Shown: positions 5,897 to 12,461, numbered from the stretch's first letter. The stretch: DNA of 64,000 nucleotides from a virus (IMGVR_UViG_3300028394_000001:106521-170520), one strand, 5' to 3'. A program made the numbers and translations. The notes: generated by a model from the letters alone, not told the origin.

Positions 5897-7381
5897 ATGA
5901 TTTTTGAAATTAATGCGGAGCGTAGTGCTTCAGACGTAAAGACTTTTTATTATGATAATGAAAAAAATATACTTTCAGATTCTACTGGATTTGTTTATGA
6001 GTATCCGGAACCACAGATTCCACAACCCGTAACAGGTACAGGCTTGGAGTTATTCCATAAATGTGAAGAGGTTAAACCCTTTGATAAAAATACTCCACTA
6101 AAAAAATCAAAAGATGTTACTGTCATTAAAATCCAATTAGGTTTATCATGCAACTACTCTTGTGATTACTGCTCACAAAGGTTTGTTGAAAGGCCACCAG
6201 AAACTAGTAAAAAGGATATTGAATCTTTCATCTCTAAGTTGGATAATCTAAACATTACAGAAAAAGCTGGACTAAGAGTTGAATTTTGGGGTGGTGAACC
6301 ACTTGTCTATTGGAAAACATTAAAACCTCTCGCTGAAACAATTGCTGAGAAATTTTCTCATTGGAAAAAGAAACCATCTTTTGGCATGGTGACTAATGGA
6401 TCACTATTGACAAGAGAAATATGTTCTTGGTTATATTATATGGGTTTTGGTGTTGGTATTAGTCATGATGGTCCAGGTCAACATGCTCGTGGTCCTGATC
6501 CATTTGAAGATCCAGAAAAAAAGAAAATCATCTTAGAGTTTTATAAAGTAATGCATTCCCAAAATCGTATTAGTTTTAATTCTATGATGAATAGAAAGAA
6601 TACTAGCCGCAAACAAATCCATGATTGGTTTGTTAATTTAACAGGTGATCCTACTGTTCCAATTGGTGAGGGTGGTTTTATTGATGCATATGATGAAGCC
6701 GCTATCAATAGTTCATTAGAAACAAAACAAGAACATTTTGAATACCGAAGAAATGCATTTAATGATATTTATAGTACAGATAATACAGATGAACAAATTA
6801 ATTTTGGTATTATTAATGACAAAACAGACATGTTTGTTCGTGGTGTTTTGAATCACACTGAATCTAAATTTGTTGGTCAAAAATGCGGAATGGACAACGA
6901 AGGAACAATTTCTGTAGACCTCAAAGGTAACATCACAACTTGCCAAAATGTTTCTATAATGGAAACCAGTAAAAACGGTGAGTCACACTTAGGTGGTAAC
7001 TTAGATGATTACGAAAATGTTGAACTGAAATCTGTTACTCATTGGATGAACCGAGCAGGTTGTAAGGATTGTCCTGTGTTGCATTTATGTAAAGGTTCTT
7101 GTATGTACCTTGACGGTAAATTTTGGGATATAACTTGCAATAATGCTTATAGTGATAATGTTGTTTTCTTTGCTTTAGCTCTGGAAAGAATTACAAATGG
7201 TTACATACCAACTAAAATTAAAGGTGATGGATTAGCTTTAGAAAGACAAGACATTTGGGGAACACTATATGAACACAAAGAAGTTGAAAAGAAAAAAATG
7301 ATACCAATTAAAATTATAGCAGAAAAAATTGGTATGTTAAATGATGTTGAAATTTACGGACAATCAAGAGTAGAGGCATAA
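5897..7381 (+). CDS. Radical SAM enzyme with SPASM domain
   Basis: In this 494-aa protein the radical SAM cluster motif is Cys85-x3-Cys89-x2-Cys92 (SCNYSCDYC), with the GGE motif at 132-134 (FWGGEP). The C-terminal part fits the SPASM pattern: C330-x13-G344-x4-C349, gap, C389-x2-C392-x5-C398-x3-C402, gap, C414, enough to hold two auxiliary [4Fe-4S] clusters. Such enzymes mature peptides (thioether or C-C crosslinks, as in sactipeptides and ranthipeptides) or activate sulfatases. It starts 21 nt after the Cys-rich gene, presumably its substrate. A ~75-residue N-terminal extension before the radical SAM core could bind the precursor. Full length, no disruption seen. Confidence 0.9.
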   Translation: MIFEINAERSASDVKTFYYDNEKNILSDSTGFVYEYPEPQIPQPVTGTGLELFHKCEEVKPFDKNTPLKKSKDVTVIKIQLGLSCNYSCDYCSQRFVERPPETSKKDIESFISKLDNLNITEKAGLRVEFWGGEPLVYWKTLKPLAETIAEKFSHWKKKPSFGMVTNGSLLTREICSWLYYMGFGVGISHDGPGQHARGPDPFEDPEKKKIILEFYKVMHSQNRISFNSMMNRKNTSRKQIHDWFVNLTGDPTVPIGEGGFIDAYDEAAINSSLETKQEHFEYRRNAFNDIYSTDNTDEQINFGIINDKTDMFVRGVLNHTESKFVGQKCGMDNEGTISVDLKGNITTCQNVSIMETSKNGESHLGGNLDDYENVELKSVTHWMNRAGCKDCPVLHLCKGSCMYLDGKFWDITCNNAYSDNVVFFALALERITNGYIPTKIKGDGLALERQDIWGTLYEHKEVEKKKMIPIKIIAEKIGMLNDVEIYGQSRVEA

Positions 7382-7382
7382 A

Positions 7383-8018
7383 ATGAAAGTTACAATCACA
7401 CAAGAATTGCAGAATTGCATTAACCTTTTAAATTCTATTCCTGCTGTAAAATCAGTTGCAGTATCTGAAGCTTCAGACATTATTAAATCACAAATTAAAA
7501 ATGTAGACTCTTTCGTATTCAGTTTAACTAACGAGATGGGTAATACAATTAAATATATTATTCCTAAAAATGCGATTATTCGTGCAACAACTCATCCAGT
7601 GGAAGATTTTATGGATATTGTTAATGTTATAACACAAAGACTACAATTCTTAGATGAAAATACGAATCCAGATTGGATTGAACCTTGTTATTATAATAAT
7701 ATCGAAACAACTAGAGTTGAAGTGGTCAGAGAAGATATAGCACCAATTGCCGCAAATACTGAATTGCAATTATTAGTGAATAGTTTGGAGGATCTACCTG
7801 GACTATTTAATGTTAATGTTTATTCATTAACATCAGGCAATGCCGATAGTGTATTTTTTACTTGTGATATTATTGAACATCCTCGAGGTGGAAAAATTAA
7901 TTTTGTGGTGCCTTTTAGTACATGCACAAATCTCGAAATGCATTCACAACTGATTGATAATGCAAATGAGTTATTCGAACAAGCAAAAACAGGAAATACA
8001 ACAACTAGTCAATCTTAA
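7383..8018 (+). CDS. Internally duplicated protein of unknown function, 211 aa
   Basis: The gene starts 1 nt after the radical SAM stop. The protein seems to contain two related ~85-residue units: residues ~7-92 (ELQNCINLLNSIPAVKSVAV...YIIPKNAI) and ~125-203 (ELQLLVNSLEDLPGLFNVNV...NFVVPFST), sharing a helix, a strand, a DS(V/F)xF step and a (Y/F)(I/V)(I/V)P strand. No catalytic motif is visible. The operon position suggests a partner of the maturase, for example a precursor-binding protein, but no RRE fold can be claimed from sequence alone. Confidence 0.6.
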   Translation: MKVTITQELQNCINLLNSIPAVKSVAVSEASDIIKSQIKNVDSFVFSLTNEMGNTIKYIIPKNAIIRATTHPVEDFMDIVNVITQRLQFLDENTNPDWIEPCYYNNIETTRVEVVREDIAPIAANTELQLLVNSLEDLPGLFNVNVYSLTSGNADSVFFTCDIIEHPRGGKINFVVPFSTCTNLEMHSQLIDNANELFEQAKTGNTTTSQS

Positions 8019-8024
8019 AATATT

Positions 8025-8681
8025 ATGAGAATCGAGAATATTTTTGGTTATAACATAACAAGAATACAATGTACAAATGAATCTCTCTATAGAGATAATG
8101 AAATAACCAAAACGGTTAACAATGTATTTAATTTTCCAAAAGTTCAAAGTAGAGATAGAACACTCAAGGGAGATTCTCATAAAGGTGCAGGTCTAACCAC
8201 GGTTAGTGAATCATACCTTTCTTTAGTAAATCTACCGGGTTTTGGTAATTTAACTGAATGGATTACACAGCAATTTTTATTGGCAAAAGAACCTTTGGGG
8301 CTTGACAATAAAGGAAATATCGTGTATTATAAGAGAAGTTGGGCAAATAGGTTATTTCGTGGCGGCCATGGATTATGCCATAATCACAATAAAGTGGATA
8401 ACTATATTGCGAGTCTTACGGATTATACAAATGAAAATTTTAGACCAGATGCTGTTGGTATTTTTTATCTTGATGTGCCGGAAGCTTCATCAAATTTAGT
8501 CATAGTTAAAGATGGCAAACCTGAGACTTGGATTGATGATTATGTAGAAGAAGATACTCATTGGATACAACCAATAGAAGGAGAGTTATTAATACACTCT
8601 CCTGATGTATATCATGCTGTGAGTGTTCATCACAATAATTTACCTCGTAATGTTTTTGTTTTTGATATTGAATATGTTTAA
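8025..8681 (+). CDS. 2OG-Fe(II) oxygenase-like protein 3
   Basis: This 218-aa protein shows a putative HxH metal pair at His119/His121 (LCHNHNK), distal His197 (DVYHAVSVH) and Arg208 (LPRNVFVFD), with the IFYLDVPE strand expected between them. The arrangement fits a double-stranded beta-helix oxygenase, although the overall sequence is less typical than the Oxy_5 neighbours. It has a longer N-terminal region (about 110 residues). It overlaps the next oxygenase gene by 8 nt. Substrate unknown. Confidence 0.6.
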   Translation: MRIENIFGYNITRIQCTNESLYRDNEITKTVNNVFNFPKVQSRDRTLKGDSHKGAGLTTVSESYLSLVNLPGFGNLTEWITQQFLLAKEPLGLDNKGNIVYYKRSWANRLFRGGHGLCHNHNKVDNYIASLTDYTNENFRPDAVGIFYLDVPEASSNLVIVKDGKPETWIDDYVEEDTHWIQPIEGELLIHSPDVYHAVSVHHNNLPRNVFVFDIEYV

Positions 8682-9198
8682 AAAGAATCTTTTTGCAACA
8701 CCAATTTGGCAAAGAATATTGCCAATTGAATTGAACAATGGATTATTAGAAGAATCTACTCAATTTGATGGTAATATATTTGATATGAACCTAACATATA
8801 CAAATAAACTAAAAAACATTATTAGAGAATTATACATCAACATCAACTATGAATACATACTTGAAGAACGCACAATTCATGGTAGACTGAATATAATAAA
8901 TTATGGAGAAAATGATACACCACACAGTCACATAGGTAAATCACTTTTAGTTGGTGTCTATTATTTGGATGTTGAGATTGATACGGGTGACCTTTTGTTA
9001 CACGATCCCAGAGGTGGTGTTGTTTGGGATAATTTAGATTTTGAACCGAATGACCCTATAAAAGGAAAAACTTCCAGAACTTATCATAGAATTAAACCTG
9101 TAAACGGATTATTAATTATGTTTCCTGGATATTTGGTACATTCAGTAGAAAACAATATGAATAAAAAACCAAGAAAGTCGATAGTTATTAACATATGA
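8674..9198 (+). CDS. 2OG-Fe(II) oxygenase-like protein 4 (Oxy_5 type), paralogue of protein 2
   Basis: I start at ATG 8674 (MFKKNLFATPIWQ), overlapping the upstream stop; an in-frame ATG at 8623 is deep in the upstream gene and would add a spurious hydrophobic leader. The 174-aa protein has HSH at His84/His86, distal His156 (YLVHSVEN) and Arg167 (KPRKSIVIN). The segment DLLLHDPRGGVVWD (residues ~106-119) matches that of the 4862 gene, and both open with a TPxW motif. It overlaps the halogenase start by 4 nt. Confidence 0.78.
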   Translation: MFKKNLFATPIWQRILPIELNNGLLEESTQFDGNIFDMNLTYTNKLKNIIRELYININYEYILEERTIHGRLNIINYGENDTPHSHIGKSLLVGVYYLDVEIDTGDLLLHDPRGGVVWDNLDFEPNDPIKGKTSRTYHRIKPVNGLLIMFPGYLVHSVENNMNKKPRKSIVINI

Positions 9199-10715
9199 AA
9201 TATACAATATTGGGTGGCGGAAGTGCTGGTTGGTTAACTGCATTGTTCATTAGAAAAATTTGTCCAGATGATGAGGTAACTGTCATTGCTAGCTCCGAAA
9301 TTGGAATTTTAGGTGCAGGTGAAGGCACTACACCTCAATTTCCTATGTTTCTTAAAAAGATTGATATATCGGTTCATGATATAATTAAAAACGCTAAAGG
9401 AACATTTAAGAATGGAATTAAATTTACTAATTGGAATGGAGATGGTGAACATTACTATCATAACTTTCAAGATTCATTAGTAAATTTCGAAGATTACAAA
9501 CACATTGATGTTAATCCCTATGCTTTAAATAACATTTCAAACCATGAAAATTTAGATAGCTTGAATTTTACTCCACTCATATCTGAAAAAAATAAAGTAA
9601 AATATATAAAATCTAATGATAAAGAATGTGGATCGGATGCGTTACATTTTGATGCAAATTTATTAGCCAAATATTTTCAAACTGTTGGTTTAGAAAGAAA
9701 TATTAAACTTGTTGATGATGAAGTTATTTCTGTTGATTCAAAGGACAATAAGATTGTTGGATTTAATTTAAAATCAAATAATAAGATAGATACGGATTTT
9801 GTTTTTGATTGTTCTGGTTTTAAAAGATTTCTAATTGGTGGCCACTACAAAGGTAAATGGAATTCTTATAATGACCATTTACCAATGAAACGAGCGATGC
9901 CTTTCTTTGTTCAGAACGACACTAAAGAGATTCCACCATACACAGAAAGTATTGCTATGAAGTATGGTTGGGTTTGGAAGATTCCGGTACAAGGTCGATT
10001 TGGTTGTGGTTATGTGTTTGATTCGGATTTGGTGTCTGATGAAGAAATCAAAAAAGAGTTGGAGGAATATTTTGGACATGAAATTATAAGTCCAAGAACA
10101 TTCACTTTTAATCCAGGTTGTTTTGAAGAGGTGTGTATAGGTAACTGTATTGCTATTGGTTTATCAGCCGCTTTTATTGAACCACTTGAAGCGACAAGCA
10201 TATGGGTTACCATTATGCAATTGACTGAATTTGAAGCGAATAAAAACAAAATCTTAAACGACTCTGGTGATTCTATTGAATCATATAATCAAACTATTAA
10301 GGCAATAAACAGAGACATTTTAAACTTTATACAATTACACTATTTAACTAATCGTAATGATAGTGTTTTTTGGAATACTTTTAAAGTAAAAAACAAGGTA
10401 TTACCGCAAATAGAAGGTCTTAAAGAATTGTGTCAAGATAAAATTCCAGAATCTCACAATTTAAAATACCTTACATTAACAGAAAATATTAACATAGGTT
10501 GTTCGCGTAGTAACCATCGGGGTATTTTTTCCGAAACAAGTTGGCATCAAGTTGGTGCCGGCATAAAATTCTTTAAAGAAGATATTGCAAGAAAAGTTTT
10601 GGATACTGAATATCCAAATTTTAAAAATGAGGTTATATTTCAGGACTTTTTTGAAAAAAATAGTGAACTGTTATATGACCATTACGATTACATAGAGAAA
10701 TTAAAAAATGTTTAA
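9195..10715 (+). CDS. Flavin-dependent tryptophan-halogenase-like protein
   Basis: In this 506-aa protein the FAD-binding motif GGGSAGW is at residues 7-13, GAGEGTTP is at 40-47, and the halogenase hallmark WxWxIP is present as WVWKIP (259-264). Lysines 72 and 76 (FKNGIKFTNW) lie where the catalytic Lys of PrnA-type enzymes is expected. The block AAFIEPLEATSIW matches the family's conserved second half. Members use FADH2 and O2 to form HOCl that halogenates tryptophan, free or in peptides. Here the adjacent Cys-rich protein supplies Trp residues. The gene is intact. Phage homologues (prnA-like) are known in T4-like cyanophages, but no substrate has been shown as far as I know. Confidence 0.87.
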   Translation: MKYTILGGGSAGWLTALFIRKICPDDEVTVIASSEIGILGAGEGTTPQFPMFLKKIDISVHDIIKNAKGTFKNGIKFTNWNGDGEHYYHNFQDSLVNFEDYKHIDVNPYALNNISNHENLDSLNFTPLISEKNKVKYIKSNDKECGSDALHFDANLLAKYFQTVGLERNIKLVDDEVISVDSKDNKIVGFNLKSNNKIDTDFVFDCSGFKRFLIGGHYKGKWNSYNDHLPMKRAMPFFVQNDTKEIPPYTESIAMKYGWVWKIPVQGRFGCGYVFDSDLVSDEEIKKELEEYFGHEIISPRTFTFNPGCFEEVCIGNCIAIGLSAAFIEPLEATSIWVTIMQLTEFEANKNKILNDSGDSIESYNQTIKAINRDILNFIQLHYLTNRNDSVFWNTFKVKNKVLPQIEGLKELCQDKIPESHNLKYLTLTENINIGCSRSNHRGIFSETSWHQVGAGIKFFKEDIARKVLDTEYPNFKNEVIFQDFFEKNSELLYDHYDYIEKLKNV

Positions 10716-11373
10716 CTATTGCGCTGTACCTACACTAAAAGATATTAAGGCTGAGACTTTCCCAGATGGCCGATACTATGTAATGGAAGACGGTGCAAGA
10801 TTGCCGTCAATTACGACTGTACTGGGTGCTTTAAGTAAGGCTGACATACTTGCATGGCGTAAGCGTGTTGGTTATGAAGAAGCCAATAAAATCTCACGCA
10901 AAGCATCTGGTCGTGGTACCAATATGCATAGCATCTGTGAAGCATATCTAAACAACAATATAGAGTATTCAAAGAAGGCTATGCCTGATGCATTGGAAAT
11001 GTTCAAGAGCCTCAAACCAATTATAGATGCAAATGTGTCTGATATTTGGTACCAAGAATGTGCATTGTTTTCCAAAAAACTTGGTGTTGCAGGTCGTGTT
11101 GACTTGATTGCACATTGGGACGGAAAACTATCTATCATTGATTTCAAGACCAGTAGCAGGATTAAAACCAGAGATAAGGTTATGTCCTATTTTTGGCAAG
11201 AAACTGCATATGCATTGATGTTAGAAGAAATGATTGATATACCTGTTGACCAGATTGTTACCGTTATGGCAGTAGATGGTTCTGAACCATTGGTGTTCAT
11301 TGAAAAGACTCAAGACCATATCGATGGACTAGTAAAAGCCATACAATTCTATAAAGATTCTTTGGTGGCTTGA
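10708..11373 (+). CDS. RecB-like PD-(D/E)XK exonuclease
   Basis: In this 221-aa protein the nuclease core is visible: GVAGRVDLI at about residues 125-133, the IIDFKTS strand near 144-150 (Asp and Lys of PD-(D/E)XK) and the QETAYAL helix near 166-172 (RecB motif QxxxY). The family comprises DNA exonucleases such as Cas4, RecB and MGME1, and phage copies likely process replication or recombination intermediates. It begins 8 nt inside the halogenase gene. The stop at 11371-11373 is embedded in the -35 box of the RNA-locus promoter. Confidence 0.8.
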   Translation: MFNYCAVPTLKDIKAETFPDGRYYVMEDGARLPSITTVLGALSKADILAWRKRVGYEEANKISRKASGRGTNMHSICEAYLNNNIEYSKKAMPDALEMFKSLKPIIDANVSDIWYQECALFSKKLGVAGRVDLIAHWDGKLSIIDFKTSSRIKTRDKVMSYFWQETAYALMLEEMIDIPVDQIVTVMAVDGSEPLVFIEKTQDHIDGLVKAIQFYKDSLVA

Positions 11374-11398
11374 CAAGTCTCTAATCCTGTGATACAAT
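11370..11398 (+). promoter_or_regulatory. Strong sigma70 promoter of the RNA locus
   Basis: Perfect TTGACA (11370-11375), a 17-nt spacer and TACAAT (11393-11398). The predicted start (about 11405-11407) coincides with the first base of the closing helix of the first RNA module, so transcription seems set to begin exactly at a structured RNA. Confidence 0.75.
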
Positions 11399-11406
11399 AT
11401 ATAATT

Positions 11407-11503
11407 AACACACTTATGAACTGGGACATGGCTCGGCTGTGCAATTAGACTAAGTTCCCACTTTGTGGGTACGGGAGGGTGGATCTCCCTGAGTGTGTTT
11501 TTT
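11407..11503 (+). ncRNA. Structured RNA module 1, uncharacterised
   Basis: Closed by a perfect 8-bp helix (11407-11414 with 11492-11499) and followed by six T (11498-11503). Inside are hairpins CCCAC/GTGGG (11457-11469, 3-nt loop) and GGGAG/CTCCC (11473-11489, 7-nt loop), and a possible long-range TGGGA/TCCCA pairing that competes with the first hairpin. The 7-nt-loop arm resembles a tRNA T arm but lacks the TTCRA loop. It could be a discrete ~95-nt small RNA with an intrinsic stop, or an aptamer-like leader. No known RNA family is recognised. Confidence 0.55.
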
Positions 11504-11601
11504 AACACTATAGAAGATTAGATAATATCAAATCTCAGGGCTGGTACACCAGATTACTCTAGGGAAACCTAAAAGTGCAGATAGACCGTATAGTGTTTTT
11601 T
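11504..11601 (+). ncRNA. Structured RNA module 2, same design as module 1
   Basis: A perfect 9-bp closing helix (11504-11512 with 11589-11597) runs into six T (11596-11601). It encloses three hairpins: AGATT/AATCT (11515-11535), CTGG/CCAG (11541-11552) and TAGG-GAAA-CCTA (11560-11571), the last capped by a GNRA tetraloop. The two modules are similar in size and begin and end with AACAC...GTGTTTTTT, but their interiors differ. The module abuts the tmRNA acceptor piece, so it may be part of the precursor transcript or a processing or termination element. Confidence 0.5.
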
Positions 11602-11665
11602 ATTGCTGTATGAAGCAAAGAGAAAAGTGTTCTGGACGGGGGTGCGAATCCCCCCAGGTCCACCA
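11602..11665 (+). ncRNA. ssrA: Permuted tmRNA, acceptor piece
   Basis: The T arm is GGGGG-TGCGAAT-CCCCC (11638-11654), followed by the 3' acceptor strand CAGGTCC (11655-11661), discriminator A and encoded CCA (11663-11665). The acceptor strand pairs over 7 bp with GGGCCTG at 11750-11756, which lies downstream, so the gene is circularly permuted. TGTTCTG (11628-11634) can pair with CAGAGTG (11783-11789) as helix P2, with wobbles. The 5' boundary is uncertain; a small TTGC/GCAA hairpin lies at 11603-11618. Confidence 0.85.
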
Positions 11666-11749
11666 TAAGGATTGTAATGAAAGAAAAAATATTAACTGCT
11701 ATTGAAATGATTGCAGAGTTCCTAAAAGGAATAGCACAATCTTTATGAT
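11666..11749 (+). other. tmRNA intervening segment (excised from the precursor)
   Basis: The 84 nt between the CCA of the acceptor piece and the first base of the coding piece. In known permuted tmRNA genes this spacer is removed during maturation. Here it carries an AAGGA-led ORF that nearly fills it (see 11677-11748). Confidence 0.75.
11677..11748 (+). CDS. 23-aa amphipathic peptide ORF inside the tmRNA spacer
   Basis: ATG 11677 to TGA 11746-11748 encodes MKEKILTAIEMIAEFLKGI plus AQSL. An AAGGA (11667-11671) sits 5 nt upstream of the ATG, a good ribosome site. Hydrophobic residues recur every 3-4 positions (I5, L6, I9, I12, F15, L16, I19), giving an amphipathic helix like a membrane-active or modulator peptide. 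The ORF ends 1 nt before the mature tmRNA coding piece. It could be chance, but ribosome site, length and amphipathicity together are notable. Confidence 0.4.
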   Translation: MKEKILTAIEMIAEFLKGIAQSL

Positions 11750-11916
11750 GGGCCTGCATAGTTTCGACAGGGCAAAGAGTAACAGAGTGGACAGCACGGT
11801 AGGCGATGACCGTTAATCAAGCAAAAAACGTAAATGCAAACGACTCCGCATATCGCCTAGCTGCTTAAGCTAAGCTGAGGTTTCGCCGACTGTCCTTATT
11901 ATCCAATCAGTCGGCA
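11750..11916 (+). ncRNA. ssrA: Permuted tmRNA, coding piece with tag ANDSAYRLAA
   Basis: Begins with the 5' acceptor strand GGGCCTG (11750-11756) followed by the D-loop-like GTTTCGACAGG typical of tmRNA. The tag reading frame runs from resume codon GCA 11836 to TAA 11866-11868: A N D S A Y R L A A, with the AND start and LAA end of proteolysis tags. A strong GCCGACTG/CAGTCGGC hairpin (11885-11915) closes the 3' end. tmRNA with SmpB rescues stalled ribosomes and tags products for degradation; here the phage brings its own. The exact 3' boundary is not determined. Confidence 0.88.
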
Positions 11917-11941
11917 ATTTGTTCAACAAAAGGAGAAAATT

Positions 11942-12385
11942 TTGATTAAAAAACTCGTACTTATCGCATCCCTTATGGGTGTATTTGCAAGCGCACAGGC
12001 TTTAGAAGTTGGTATCAATGATGGTACTAATCTTAGCTCAACGCAAAATGTTTGGGGTGTTACAGTAGGTGAAACTGTGAAAGGTTATAACTTAACCGCA
12101 GGCTTCAATCGTTCTACAACTGCCGACTCTTATAGTTTGGTAAATGCTGTAGAGGTAGCAAAATTTGGACCTGTATCACTTGATGCTAAATTTGGTGCTG
12201 TCTTTGTTGACAGTCAATCAGGTTCAGCTTATGATGGTTATGCCGCTACGGTTGGTGTCGGTGCTCGTATGCCTATCACTAAATCAGTTTCAGCAGGCCT
12301 TGATTACAGTTACCAAGCTGGTCAAGACCGTGTTGTTGCAGAAAACGGTAGCCGTATCACTGCTGGCGTTAAATTTAGTTTCTAA
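11942..12385 (+). CDS. Small outer-membrane beta-barrel protein, TTG start
   Basis: This 147-aa protein has a clear signal peptide (MIKKLVLIASLMGVFASAQA, cleavage after residue ~20) and an alternating-polarity body of short amphipathic strands with Gly and aromatic residues. It ends in ...GVKFSF, the C-terminal Phe recognised by the BAM machinery. The start is TTG 11942 with AGGAG about 6 nt upstream (11931-11935); no suitable ATG is available. The size fits an 8-strand OmpA/OmpX/Ail-like barrel. A phage-encoded barrel could alter the host surface, for example to exclude other phages, but this is inference. Confidence 0.75.
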   Translation: MIKKLVLIASLMGVFASAQALEVGINDGTNLSSTQNVWGVTVGETVKGYNLTAGFNRSTTADSYSLVNAVEVAKFGPVSLDAKFGAVFVDSQSGSAYDGYAATVGVGARMPITKSVSAGLDYSYQAGQDRVVAENGSRITAGVKFSF

Positions 12386-12400
12386 ACTAAAAAGGGTTTA

Positions 12401-12448
12401 ATAGGTTTTCCCTGGCGGCCGACCCGTCCAAATAACCTATCAATTTTT
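12401..12448 (+). terminator. Weak terminator-like inverted repeat
   Basis: ATAGGTT (12401-12407) pairs with AACCTAT (12434-12440) and is followed by CAATTTTT. The stem is only 7 bp with a 26-nt loop that contains the GC-rich GGCGGCCGACCC. It could end the RNA/barrel transcript or fold as a leader of the hydrolase gene. Confidence 0.3.
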
Positions 12449-12461
12449 CGAAAGGAAACCC

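Noticed and set aside
11407-11601. tRNA genes in the RNA locus
   Set aside because: The modules fold into arms, but neither has a TTCRA T loop, a recognisable anticodon arm of 5 bp and 7 nt, or a CCA-compatible acceptor end. Only the tmRNA acceptor piece is tRNA-like.
11885-11915. Intrinsic terminator after the tmRNA
   Set aside because: The 8-bp GCCGACTG/CAGTCGGC hairpin is strong but has no T-run after it; it is better read as the 3' structure of the tmRNA coding piece.
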